Position numbers and translations under genes: made by a program. From Streptomyces aquilus (lineage in GTDB: Bacteria; Actinomycetota; Actinomycetes; Streptomycetales; Streptomycetaceae), in contig NZ_CP034463.1 in assembly GCF_003955715.1 (NCBI RefSeq), positions 8,060,001-8,124,000 of the forward strand: 64,000 nucleotides of DNA. The letters run 5' to 3'. Below, in pieces: positions 37,286 through 45,512 of this stretch (positions within the stretch are counted from its first letter, which is position 1; each line of letters starts with the position of its first letter). The notes under the pieces were generated by a model. It had not been told where the DNA came from. It did no database searches and saw nothing but the letters and a program-made list of their open reading frames with translations.

Positions 37286-37674
37286 GCGGCTGCCCGGGTG
37301 CGGGAGGCGAGCTCGGGGAAGGCGTCCTCCCTCACAGTGCGCACGGTGCGACCGACGAGGGTGCGCAGCACGGGCCACAGCTCGAGGAGCAGATCCCGGT
37401 TGAGGTAGCGGGGGAGGTCGTCGTGCAGGCCCTCGTGCAGGACGGTGCGGTACAGGCCCATGCGCTGGCGGGGTTTGTCCAGGTCGTACGAGGTCATCCC
37501 GGACCACGCCAGGTGCAGCGGCAGCTCCACGACGCCGTGGGTCGGTCCGTGCAGCTCGTCCAGTGACTCCGGCAGACGGCGCCGGAACTTCTCCCGGTAC
37601 AGCGCGAGGTCCTCGGCGTCTGCGCCCGAGAGGTTCCTCGGCCCGGGTCCGGTGTGCTGCGGGTCGGAGGCCAT
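37282..37674 (-). CDS. Hypothetical protein, partner of the AbiEii-like gene
   Basis: The 130-residue protein is not recognised. It contains a compact central part (ELPLHLAWSGMTSYDLDKPR) and a Leu-rich C terminus (YLNRDLLLELWPVLRTLVGR). Its stop overlaps the start of the nucleotidyltransferase by four bases, so the two are coupled and it is a candidate antitoxin. ATG 37674 is preceded by CATAAT ending six bases upstream, which suggests a leaderless mRNA; GGAGG is too close to the ATG to serve as a normal ribosome site. Confidence 0.65.
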   Translation of the reverse strand: MASDPQHTGPGPRNLSGADAEDLALYREKFRRRLPESLDELHGPTHGVVELPLHLAWSGMTSYDLDKPRQRMGLYRTVLHEGLHDDLPRYLNRDLLLELWPVLRTLVGRTVRTVREDAFPELASRTRAAA

Positions 37675-38025
37675 GCCTCCATTATGGCGGCCGCACAGGG
37701 TCGGGGCTGGTGGCTTCAACCAAGGAGACGATGTCACTGTCTGTGTCGTTGCAGATGGGGGCAACGTCGCTCGGCAGCAGGCTTTGCGGGGCACGGGACA
37801 GGGGTGGAGTCGCTGGCGCAGGGCCTGTGCCGTCGGCTGATTCTCCCCGGATTCTCCCCAGCGGCCTCAGGAGGCTATAAGTGCTGGTCAGAGGCATATC
37901 GGAGGCAGGTAGAGGAGATCACCCGCATCGTTTCTCCCCAGGGACTCCCCAGAGCCGATTCCGGCCCGATCTGTGACCGGTGCGAGAGCAAAGGCCGCAC
38001 AAGAACTGAGCTCGGCAAGAGGGAC
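37675..38025. repeat. Intergenic region with further CTCCCC motifs
   Basis: No gene is supported here. Two motif groups, ATTCTCCCCGGATTCTCCCC (37838-37857) and TTTCTCCCCAGGGACTCCCC (37929-37948), resemble the repeats at the island edges. They precede corA copy 2. Confidence 0.4.
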
Positions 38026-38271
38026 TCAGAGCCAGTCCCGTCGCTTGAAAATCACGTACAAACTGACGCAAACCACCCCCATCAGGCCAATCGCGAAGGG
38101 GTATCCGAAGCTCCATCCCAACTCAGGCATGTGCTCGAAGTTCATCCCGTAAATAGTTCCGACCAGCGTGGGAGCAAACAGAATCGCAGCCCAGGATGAG
38201 ATCTTCTTGAAGTTGTCTACTTGGTGGTGCTGACCTGCGGCGATGTGGCTCCAGACGCCGTTGACCTGCAC
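38026..38271 (-). pseudogene. CorA-type magnesium transporter, 3' end only (copy 2, right island edge)
   Basis: The frame encodes about 75 recognisable C-terminal CorA residues: [40 protein letters not shown] and the ending FKRRDWL. It differs from copy 1 at many silent positions and a few residues, so it is not a recent duplicate. No N-terminal part of corA is found beyond it. With copy 1 it brackets the 10-kb island. Confidence 0.75.
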
Positions 38272-38318
38272 GGATGGCTCTTTCTGAGTCTTTCAGTGGC
38301 GTGCCGCGTTACACAGCT

Positions 38319-38372
38319 GATTCTCCCCACGCGCTCCCCCAGCACCGCCCGTACTCCCCAGATTCTCCCCAC
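38319..38372. repeat. CTCCCC-rich repeat, right copy (attachment-site-like)
   Basis: GATTCTCCCCACGCGCTCCC and ACTCCCCAGATTCTCCCCAC repeat the left block at 28389 in the same order and orientation, following the corA tail at the same distance. The surrounding bases also match (TTACACAGC just before it). Confidence 0.5.
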
Positions 38373-38758
38373 CGGAGGTCCCTCGGGTGATGCGGAGCCA
38401 CAGAGTATCCGTGGCCGCCTGATGAGGCGAAGTGATCAATCGAACAAGGCCTGTTCGGGTGTCCTATCGGCGATACGCGCATGAAGGCAGGGGTGAAAGC
38501 CCGTTCGTGATCGTTGCGAGATGGCTCGAGGGGGCTTTCAGTTCAGGGCTGCACCATCGCTCCCGGCCTCCGGCTTTGACTGGCGAGCCTTCGCCCGCCC
38601 CACGGTCGTCGTGAGCACATGAGTGCCATCATCCAGGCGGTCGCTGCGCTGCTCTCTCACCAACAGGCGGCCACCTTCGCGACCGGTGAACAAGTGCGAA
38701 TGTACGGCCAGTTCACCCCCCTCGGCGTGCCAGCGCCGACCGTGCACGAGCTCGTCAG
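38373..38758. other. Stretch without supported gene
   Basis: Open frames exist on both strands but none has a ribosome site or recognisable domain. I see no repeats. Confidence 0.35.
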
Positions 38759-38990
38759 TCAGCGGGTGGCGAAGAATTCGTCACCTTCGCTGCCCACCGC
38801 CGCGCAGAAATCGACGGTGCCGCAGGAGATACCGGTGAGATCGTGCTTCGGGGTGATCATCTGGGGCGGTGTCCAATCGGCTCCGTTCCAGGCCAGTGCC
38901 TGCCCTGCGTCGTCCACTGCGGCACAGAAGGTTGTGGAGGCGCACGAGATCGAGCGCAGGGCGCAGAACGGGGCGGCGCATCCGGCTCCG
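38759..38990 (-). pseudogene. 3' stump of a Cys/Ser-repeat secreted-type protein
   Basis: The minus strand reads RSISCASTTFCAAVDDAGQA, LAWNGADWTPPQMITP, LTGISCGTVDFCAAVGSEGD and ends FFATR before TGA at 38759-38761. This is about one and a half repeats of the SCxxxxFCxAVDxxGxALxWNGxxW type found in actinobacterial repeat proteins. Upstream the frame dissolves into low-complexity sequence, so only the tail remains. Confidence 0.6.
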
Positions 38991-39014
38991 CTGCGGGGGT
39001 GCGAGCAGCGTCGG

Positions 39015-39044
39015 GTGCGGCGTAGCGGAGTGCGGCGTAGCGGA
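39015..39044. repeat. Tandem 15-base repeat
   Basis: GTGCGGCGTAGCGGA occurs twice in direct succession, within the decayed part upstream of the repeat-protein stump. Confidence 0.8.
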
Positions 39045-39099
39045 GGAGAGCGGCGGTCGCCTGTCGTCGCAGCGCGGCGTCTGCGGCGACCGCCGCTGT

Positions 39100-39176
39100 C
39101 ACCTCACGGCCCTTGGCCTCCGAGCCGCCCCTCAGGAGAGCCCCGGGGCGGCCCGGAGGCCAAGGACGGTGAGGTG
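39100..39176. terminator. Long inverted repeat downstream of the MFS gene, terminator-like
   Basis: Arms of about 31 bases pair with few mismatches: CACCTCAC (39100-39107) with GTGAGGTG (39169-39176), CCTTGGCCTCC with GGAGGCCAAGG, and GCCGCCCC with GGGGCGGC, around a short loop. It lies about 130 bases after the MFS stop on the minus strand and would form a very strong hairpin. A transposon end is the alternative. Confidence 0.6.
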
Positions 39177-39307
39177 TTCCGGCAGGAAACCCGCTGGCCG
39201 TGGACTTTGGACCACGCCCGCGCCCTGCGCGTCTCGCGCCGCCGGGCTGCTGCCCGACGCGGGTTCGCGAAGCAGCCCGGCGATCCGGTGGACGCCCCGT
39301 CGGCGAT

Positions 39308-40939
39308 CTAGCGGGGGGACCCGGTGTGCTCCCGCGCAGTCGCCGCCTCACTCGCCGTCGTCGCGGCTTCCGGCTCGGCGCTCTGCTTCGCGAACCCGCG
39401 CCGGCCCGGCAGGACCGCGAGGACGATCAGGGTTCCGGCGGCCATGATGATGCCGCCGATGAGGCTGGTCTGGGCGACTCCGTGGGCGAAGGCCTGGTGG
39501 ACGGCGTCCACGGCGGCCTGGGCCTGCTGGGGCCCGGCGGAGGGATCCTGCGCGACCCGCTGCGCGACGGCCAGGCCGGCGCCGACCGAGTCCTTGGCGG
39601 TCTCCATCGCCTCCGCCGGGAGCCGGTTGCCGACCAGGTCGGTCAGTTCGTCGCGGTAGGCCGTGCCCAGCAGCGAGCCCAGCACCGCGATGCCCAGCGC
39701 CCCGCCCAGCTCCAGCGCGGTGTCGTTGACACCGCCGCCGACGCCCAGCTCGGACTCGGGGAAGGAGCCCATGATCGTGTCGGTCGCCGGGGAGATGGCC
39801 AGTCCGAGAGCGAGGCCCAGCATCATCAGCGGCGCCAGGAAGTCCCCGTACGTCGACCCCTTGTCGATCTGGGTGAGCAGGAACATGCCCGCCGTGCCGA
39901 TGGTCATGCCGGTCACGGCCATCACCCTCACCCCCAGCTTCGGGGCGAGCACCCCGGTCACCGCGGACCCGAGGAAGACCGCACCGCCCAGCGGCAGCAG
40001 CCGTACACCCGTGTCCAGGGCGCCGTAGCCGAGGACGAACTGCAGGAACTGCGTCGAGTAGTAGATCACGGCGAACATGCCGAAGAAGAAGAACATCACC
40101 GCGAGCATCGAGCCGGTGAAGGGCCGCAGCGCGAACTTTCGGACGTCCAGCATCGGGTGCGGGTGCCGCAGCTCCCAGGCGACGAAGGCGACCAGACCGG
40201 CACCGGCGACCACGGCGGCGGTGACGGGGCCGACGCCCCAGCCGGCGTGCGGGCCCTCGATGGCGGCGTAGATCAGGGAGCCGACGCTGAGGATCGACAG
40301 CAGACCACCGACGTAGTCGATCCGGCTCATGCCCTCCGCCTTGGACGGCGGTACCAGGGCGAGCGCGCCGAACACGGCGGCCACGGCGATCGGCACGTTG
40401 ATCAGGAAGGTCGAGCCCCAGGCGTGGTCTTCGAGCAGCCAGCCGGAGACCAGCGGGCCGACGGCTACCGCCACCCCGGAAGTTGCGGCCCAGGCGGTGA
40501 TGGCCTTGGCCCGCTCGCTCCGGGGGAAGGTCGCAACCACCAGGGACAGCGTGGCCGGCATCACGACCGCGGCACCGATGCCCATGATCGCGCGGGCCAC
40601 GATGACCAGCGAGGTCTCGTCGACCAGGCTCCCCATCACCGAACCGCCGGCGAAGATCAGCAGTCCCAGCACCAGCGCGCCGCGCCGGCTGTACTTGTCG
40701 CCGATCGCGCCCAGCACCAGCATCAGCGCCGCGTACGGAACGGTGTAACTGTCGACGACCCACTGCAGATCACTGCTGCTCAGACCCAGGTCGGTGGTCA
40801 TGTCGGGGGCGGCGACGATCAGCGACGTGTTCGCCATCACCGTGATCAGCAGGCTCAGGCACAGCACGAGCAGCGCCCACCAGCGCCGCGCGTAAGGCCC
40901 GGTCATCTTCTCCACGGGGGTATGTGCAAGGAAGGGCAT
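39308..40939 (-). CDS. MFS drug exporter, DHA2 (14-TM) family
   Basis: The 543-residue membrane protein matches EmrB/QacA-type proton antiporters. It has SLIVAAPDMTTDLGLSSSDL at TM1, DSYTVPYAALMLVLGAIGDK with the GDKYSRR motif A, and a motif-C-like region near TM5 (AATSGVAVAVGPLVSGWLLE). The C-terminal tail is Ala/Glu-rich. A TTAGGA ribosome site precedes ATG 40939. It is the third gene after hydrolase and NAD(P)-binding protein on the same strand, so it probably exports a compound linked to them. Confidence 0.9.
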   Translation of the reverse strand: MPFLAHTPVEKMTGPYARRWWALLVLCLSLLITVMANTSLIVAAPDMTTDLGLSSSDLQWVVDSYTVPYAALMLVLGAIGDKYSRRGALVLGLLIFAGGSVMGSLVDETSLVIVARAIMGIGAAVVMPATLSLVVATFPRSERAKAITAWAATSGVAVAVGPLVSGWLLEDHAWGSTFLINVPIAVAAVFGALALVPPSKAEGMSRIDYVGGLLSILSVGSLIYAAIEGPHAGWGVGPVTAAVVAGAGLVAFVAWELRHPHPMLDVRKFALRPFTGSMLAVMFFFFGMFAVIYYSTQFLQFVLGYGALDTGVRLLPLGGAVFLGSAVTGVLAPKLGVRVMAVTGMTIGTAGMFLLTQIDKGSTYGDFLAPLMMLGLALGLAISPATDTIMGSFPESELGVGGGVNDTALELGGALGIAVLGSLLGTAYRDELTDLVGNRLPAEAMETAKDSVGAGLAVAQRVAQDPSAGPQQAQAAVDAVHQAFAHGVAQTSLIGGIIMAAGTLIVLAVLPGRRGFAKQSAEPEAATTASEAATAREHTGSPR

Positions 40940-41021
40940 CAGTAGTTCCTAAGGAGGGTGGGCGGACGAGCGGAAGCTCTGGATTGCCCATCGCGTGGCG
41001 TCAGGTTCTGCTCCGGAGCGC

Positions 41022-42029
41022 TCAGTGGCTCGGAGCACCCGCCAGTTCGCGCAGGCGCGTATTGTTCTCCAGCGCCCACCGCACGGTCCGCGGCGGGTGC
41101 CCGAGCAGGGTTTCCAGTTGGTCGGAGAGGGCGTCGTACCGCCCGCTGGCGATCAGCCTGGTCTGGATCCTCAGGTGCGCCGCCACGTGCCGGGCCGCAC
41201 CCGGATCGCCCAGGGACTCCTGCAGGACGGTCTCGTCGAGGAAGGCCTCGTTCCAGGCCTCCACTTCCTCAGGGATGTAGGTGACCTGGCGTCCCAGCAC
41301 GGCTGCGTAGTCCTCAGCGAACCCGTACATGTCCTTCAGCTCCGGGCCGGTGAGCGCGTAGGACTTCGAGATGTGCGGTGCGGGGTCGACCAACACCTTC
41401 ACGCACACCTCTGCCACGTCGTGAACGGCGATGGGCGCGAGCCGCTGCTTGCCGAAGGGCAGGCGCAGTTCACCGTTGCTCAGCGGGCCCTGTTGCATCC
41501 AGGTCAGGTGGGGGTTCTCGGCGAACAGAGTCGGACGCACGTTGATGGTCGGCAGGCTGGACCAGTCCAGCACCCGCTCGCAGACCCAGTGGGCCCGCTG
41601 CTGCGGTGACCAGTCCGTGACCACTCCGCCGAGCCAGGAATGCCGCTCCTCATCCGGTGCGGTCATCTTCTCGAGCGTCATGTACGACTGCTCGTAGTTG
41701 GACAGGTGCACGAAGGCCTCGATGTCGCCCTGGGCTCGCGCCGCCGCGGCCATCACGGTGAGGGCATCGACGTAGTACGGCTGCGGGGTCATGCTGAAGT
41801 AGATGCGCTTGACACCCTTCAGCGCGGCGGCCACGTCCGCGAGTTTGAGCAGGTCGCCGACGAAGACCTCAGCCCCGGCCTCGCGCAGCGACTGCGCGCG
41901 TTCGTCGTCCCGTCGCACGAACGCGCGCACCGGGTGGCCCTGTTCGAGCAGCATCTCGACCATCAGCCTGCTCACGCCACCGACTTGGCCGCCGGCGCCG
42001 GTGATCAGAATGGGATTGTGTTCCGTCAT
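41022..42029 (-). CDS. NmrA-like NAD(P)-binding oxidoreductase
   Basis: The 335-residue protein has the atypical-SDR Rossmann motif ITGAGGQVGGVSRLMVEMLL, then GHPVRAFVRRDDERAQSLRE and the GDL of VFVGDLLKLADV. It resembles NAD(P)H:quinone oxidoreductase/NmrA proteins. ATG 42029 follows AAGGACACGACA; the identical leader precedes the monooxygenase at 45268. The sequence just upstream is the tail of a lost hydrolase gene, so this start was brought in with a duplicated block. Confidence 0.85.
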   Translation of the reverse strand: MTEHNPILITGAGGQVGGVSRLMVEMLLEQGHPVRAFVRRDDERAQSLREAGAEVFVGDLLKLADVAAALKGVKRIYFSMTPQPYYVDALTVMAAAARAQGDIEAFVHLSNYEQSYMTLEKMTAPDEERHSWLGGVVTDWSPQQRAHWVCERVLDWSSLPTINVRPTLFAENPHLTWMQQGPLSNGELRLPFGKQRLAPIAVHDVAEVCVKVLVDPAPHISKSYALTGPELKDMYGFAEDYAAVLGRQVTYIPEEVEAWNEAFLDETVLQESLGDPGAARHVAAHLRIQTRLIASGRYDALSDQLETLLGHPPRTVRWALENNTRLRELAGAPSH

Positions 42030-42294
42030 TGTCGTGTCCTTCATCTGGTGGGGGGTGGGTCGGCCGTTCAGAAAGCCGAGGATGTGAAGTCGTCGAGGCG
42101 GGCGAGGACGTCGAGGAAGGTGGCGTTGACCTCGGCGCGACGCTCCTGCCGGAGGACGGGGGAAAGCCGTCGACGACGGAGCGTCGTGGCCGGGCACCGT
42201 CGTCCCGGCGGCGGCTCGGCTTCGTAGCCACGACCTGCCGCACGGTGAACGGGCGGCTTCTCGCGCGCGGAACTGCCCGTTCGGCGTTGAGGGT
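42030..42294. other. Spacer with duplicated hydrolase-tail fragment
   Basis: The minus strand near 42057-42085 reads HILGFLNG, matching the last residues of the hydrolase stump at 46.6 kb. The leader that follows resembles the one at 45285-45330 over about 90 bases. The rest of the spacer shows no gene. Confidence 0.5.
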
Positions 42295-43239
42295 TCAGGT
42301 GCGGGCGGGCGTCGTCTGCAGGAACAGCTCCAGCAGTGCCAGCAGCGTCTCGGGAGCGTCCTCGGTCGGGAAGTGACCGGCGCCCGGGATCTCGACCACG
42401 GGTGCGTCGGGGTAGCTGAGCCGGAACGAGGGGATCACGTACTGGGGCAGCAGTGCGGTGTCGCGCATCCCGACGGCCAGCATTGCCGGCACGGCGCGCA
42501 GTGCGGCGATGGCTTCCATGGGCGGCGGGCCGGGCGGGGATCCCTGCGGGCCCTCCAGGACCTGCCGGGGGAAGGCGATGACACCGCGGGACTCGGCGGG
42601 GGTGGGGAAGGGGCTGGAGTAGGCGCGGATCCAGGTCGGCGTGGCGATCTCCGGTCGGGCGACATGCTGCAGGTCGATCATCAGCTGGGCGATGGTGTGA
42701 CCCGCGTTTCCGAGGATCTGCTCGAACGAACCGTCTGCGAGCGCCGACTGGGCCCACTGGAACCACCGGCTCTCGGCGCCGTTGGCCTTCATCAGATCCT
42801 CGATGCCCTGGGCGAGAGGCAGCACGGTGTTCACCGCGAAGATCCGGGAGATCCGGCCGGGATTACGCAGTGCGAACCCGGTGCCGATGGGGCCGCCCCA
42901 GTCACGGACCACCAGGGTGATGTCGGTGAGGTCGAGCGTGTCGACGAGCAGCGATTCGAGATTGAGGATGTGTTCGCTCGCGTCGTATGTGCGGTCCTGG
43001 GGCGTCTCGCTCTTGCCGAAGCCCATGTGGTCCGGAACGACCACGCGATGGTGACGTGACAGTGGCCCGATCAGGTGGCGCCACTCGTAGCCCCACGTGG
43101 GCTCGCCGTGCAGCATGACGATCGTCTGACCGGGCCGCTCGGGGCCCTCGTCGACGTAGTGCTGGCGGAAGCCGGCCGCCTCGTTGAAGCGGGCGGGATA
43201 CGGCCACGTGCCGTCGAACGTCTCGTCAGCAGCAATCAC
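42295..43239 (-). CDS. Alpha/beta hydrolase, haloalkane dehalogenase-like
   Basis: The 314-residue protein has HGEPTWGYEWR (44-54), PDHMGFGKSETP and the nucleophile elbow VRDWGGPIG with Asp113 as nucleophile, the haloalkane dehalogenase signature. The catalytic His is in GAGHFPTEDAPE (His289). True substrate may be a halide or an epoxide. The start is GTG 43239. About 235 bases upstream lies copy A of the tetR promoter block, whose minus-strand promoter would drive this gene and the two after it. Confidence 0.85.
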   Translation of the reverse strand: MIAADETFDGTWPYPARFNEAAGFRQHYVDEGPERPGQTIVMLHGEPTWGYEWRHLIGPLSRHHRVVVPDHMGFGKSETPQDRTYDASEHILNLESLLVDTLDLTDITLVVRDWGGPIGTGFALRNPGRISRIFAVNTVLPLAQGIEDLMKANGAESRWFQWAQSALADGSFEQILGNAGHTIAQLMIDLQHVARPEIATPTWIRAYSSPFPTPAESRGVIAFPRQVLEGPQGSPPGPPPMEAIAALRAVPAMLAVGMRDTALLPQYVIPSFRLSYPDAPVVEIPGAGHFPTEDAPETLLALLELFLQTTPART

Positions 43240-43473
43240 GGGACATCGTGCCTTCCAGTGCGGTGTTGTACGTACTGACCGCGGTCATGAGCTCCTCCGA
43301 AGGATTTGGTTCTGAAGCGGCCTTCATCGCTGGCTCGCTCTTGCGCCGAGCTGCGTGCGACGCCCTGAACGTCATGAGTTCAACGTCCAAGCCGCCTGCG
43401 TCGCATCGCGGTCCTGCAAGCCCGGACCACGCCTGTCCGGCGAGCTCAGGACGGTTATGGACTGAACAGTAAG

Positions 43474-43504
43474 GAACCTAGATGGTTCTGTACTGGGTTG
43501 TCAA
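43474..43504 (-). promoter_or_regulatory. TetR-type bidirectional promoter/operator, copy A
   Basis: On the minus strand -35 TTGACA (43504-43499) and -10 TAGGTT (43480-43475) are spaced by 18 bases and point to the dehalogenase-like gene. The operator GAACCTAGATGGTTC (43474-43488) covers that -10 box. The plus-strand side keeps TTGTCA and TACCTT for the truncated tetR. Confidence 0.65.
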
Positions 43505-43533
43505 GAAGGGTGGGGCGGCTTTACCTTCGATGC

Positions 43534-43587
43534 ATGGCCAGACCACGAAGCTTCGACCCCGACCACGTCCTGCACCCCTGGCGGTGA
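43534..43587 (+). pseudogene. Truncated tetR (copy A)
   Basis: ATG 43534 begins MARPRSFDPDHVLHP, identical to the intact TetR at 47.3-47.9 kb for the first 14 codons, then runs into foreign sequence (WR, TGA at 43585-43587). The upstream promoter block is intact. The break point coincides with the start of Tn3-transposase-like sequence, which suggests an insertion or deletion event. Confidence 0.85.
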
Positions 43588-43672
43588 GCGCGCTGCGTCG
43601 TGCCGGCCGGCCCATCGACGATGAGCTGCTGGCGCGCATCTGACCCAGCCACCACGCCGACGTCAACTTTTG
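43577..43672 (+). pseudogene. Tn3-family transposase C-terminal remnant
   Basis: The frame reads LAVSALRRAGRPIDDELLAR, then a stop and PSHHADVNF. This resembles the C-terminal motif of Tn3 transposases (ARISPAHxxxINFYG). Two stop codons interrupt it. Too short for certainty. Confidence 0.5.
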
Positions 43673-44029
43673 AACGCACGCACCAGCATCGGACCCGGCT
43701 CCGTCGCCGTCCGCGGCAGACTCGGTGGCGGCGTTTCCACGAACAAGCCGCGGCGCCGATGACGAGCTTCGCCAACCGCGTCGTGTGCGGCACGCGCAGC
43801 CAGACCTCGGTAGTCGCCGCCCTCGACGCGGACTGGACCAGGCTCGTCGACCGCGGCTGCTGCAACGTGTGGAGCAAGCAGCTCGGGTGACCCCCGATGC
43901 AGCGGATAACAGCCTGCTCTCCGGTACATGCCTCTCCCGGCCATCCCCGCAACCTGCGTCCAAGCATTCGTCGACGAAGTTGCGGGCCCGGACGACCTCG
44001 TTCTCCCGCTCGTATTCGAGGAACTCCAC
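43673..44029. other. Decayed region downstream of the monooxygenase
   Basis: On the minus strand a GTG at 44029 abuts the monooxygenase stop and gives about 25 plausible residues (EFLEYERENEVVRARNF, then VDECLDA). After that the frame becomes Arg/Ser-rich and unnatural. It looks like the stub of a lost downstream gene. Nothing else is recognisable. Confidence 0.4.
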
Positions 44030-45268
44030 TCACGCTGCGGCGGCGATATCCAGACCTTTCATCCGCGCACTCTTGGCCCTCGTCCTGGCGAGCAGCCGGC
44101 CGGCGATCGGTAGCCGACCGAGGCGGATCATCACGGACCGAAGCAGCAACTCGGCGCGGTTGCCCGGGGTGAGGAAACCGCGCTGGCTCACACCGCTGCC
44201 GAGGTGGTAGTCGATGAACGGGCGCAGGTGGTCCTCCCAGTCCTGCAGCGCTCGTGGCACATCGTGCGGGTGGCGTTCCAGCATGGTGCCGAGCAGGTCC
44301 GCCCCGGCCAGGCCGGCGGATGCCCCCATGCCGGAGTAAAGGGTCAGGCACCACGCGGCGTCGCCGACGAGCACGACTCGGCCGCGGTACCAGTGGTCGA
44401 GGTGCACCTGCTCGGTGGAGTCGAACAGGTGGTCCGGGGCCTTCTCGAACTGGTCGAGCAGCCAACCGAGCGTGGAGCCGGTGGGCTCGGCGCCGTAGGC
44501 GGCGCGCAGCGAGTCGATGGCCGTCCGGGTGAACTCGGCGTCCACGTCGTCGGTGCGGTAGGAGAACAGCACCGACGGCGGACGGTCGGCGAACGGGAAC
44601 ACCCACACCGATCGGCCCGCCTCGGCCATGGTCAGCCCGTCCTGCGGGCGGTAGCCGGGTACCGGCTCGGGCAGGCTGTACACGGCGATCATGTAGTTCA
44701 GTCGACGGATCGGGCTCGGCTCGGGCTCGAACGCAAGCCGGCGCACCGTCGAGCGCAGTCCGTCTGCCCCGACCACCAGATCGAACCGTTCGACGGTCGT
44801 CGTCTCCGTCGTCAGGTCGCGGATCACGACGTCCACCCCGTCGGGGTACTGGTCCAGCGCGACCGGCACGGTCGAGTACCGGATCTCGACCTCGTCGGGC
44901 AGGGCGGTGAAGGCCGCGTCTTCGATGTCGCCCCGCACCGTCAGTCGAGACCCGGGGAACACATCGGCGTAGCCCACACCGCGGCGGCGCCGGCCCGTGC
45001 GGTCGACGTCGTAGCTCACGCTGTCCGGAGCGACGCGATTCGACACCGCATCGGCGAAGCCCAGCCGTTCGGCGGCGGCGAGCCCGGCCCCGAACAGGGC
45101 GAGGAAGTATCCGCCGCGGCGCCGCTCGGGGGCCTTCTCCAGCACCACCACGTCCCAGCCCGCGCGATGCAGTCGCAGAGCGGAGGTGATCCCGCTTATC
45201 CCGAGGCCGACCACCAGGGCCCGCTGTCGCGATGCCGTGTTCTTGTCCATCGGATTGCGCTCCGACAT
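44030..45268 (-). CDS. FAD-dependent monooxygenase
   Basis: The 412-residue flavin hydroxylase has VVGLGISGITSALRLHRAGW, the DG motif LVVGADGLRSTVRRL, and the GD motif VVLVGDAAWCLTLYSGMGAS. The GWDVVVLEKAPERRRGGYF segment is typical of group A monooxygenases that act on polyketides, tetracyclines or rifamycins. ATG 45268 follows AAGGACACGACA, a leader shared with the gene at 42029. It lies 245 bases after the flavin oxidoreductase on the same strand and is likely co-regulated by tetR block B. Confidence 0.85.
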   Translation of the reverse strand: MSERNPMDKNTASRQRALVVGLGISGITSALRLHRAGWDVVVLEKAPERRRGGYFLALFGAGLAAAERLGFADAVSNRVAPDSVSYDVDRTGRRRRGVGYADVFPGSRLTVRGDIEDAAFTALPDEVEIRYSTVPVALDQYPDGVDVVIRDLTTETTTVERFDLVVGADGLRSTVRRLAFEPEPSPIRRLNYMIAVYSLPEPVPGYRPQDGLTMAEAGRSVWVFPFADRPPSVLFSYRTDDVDAEFTRTAIDSLRAAYGAEPTGSTLGWLLDQFEKAPDHLFDSTEQVHLDHWYRGRVVLVGDAAWCLTLYSGMGASAGLAGADLLGTMLERHPHDVPRALQDWEDHLRPFIDYHLGSGVSQRGFLTPGNRAELLLRSVMIRLGRLPIAGRLLARTRAKSARMKGLDIAAAA

Positions 45269-45512
45269 TGTCGTGTCCTTCATCTCGTGGGGGGCGGCCG
45301 TTCAGGAAGCCGAGGATGTGGAGTCGTCGAGGCGGGCGAGGAGGTCGAGAAGGGGGCGTTGACCTCGGTGGGACGCTCCTGCTGCTTGCTTGCCGGGCAT
45401 GGCTGAGAACCGTCTGGAAACTGATCAGCTTCCAGACGGGAGAACAGGTCGGTTTCCTCGCCGGCGAAGGTGGGGCGAGCGGGTGACGGGCTGAGATCTC
45501 AGGGCTTCGAGA

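Noticed and set aside
38380..38560. Possible group II intron end or tRNA near the right island edge
   Set aside because: No domain V fold or cloverleaf could be drawn convincingly, and no reverse transcriptase is present.
38619..39311. A 230-residue plus-strand frame in the region right of the island
   Set aside because: Low complexity, no domain, no ribosome site; the minus strand of the same stretch carries a clear repeat-protein tail and a hairpin.
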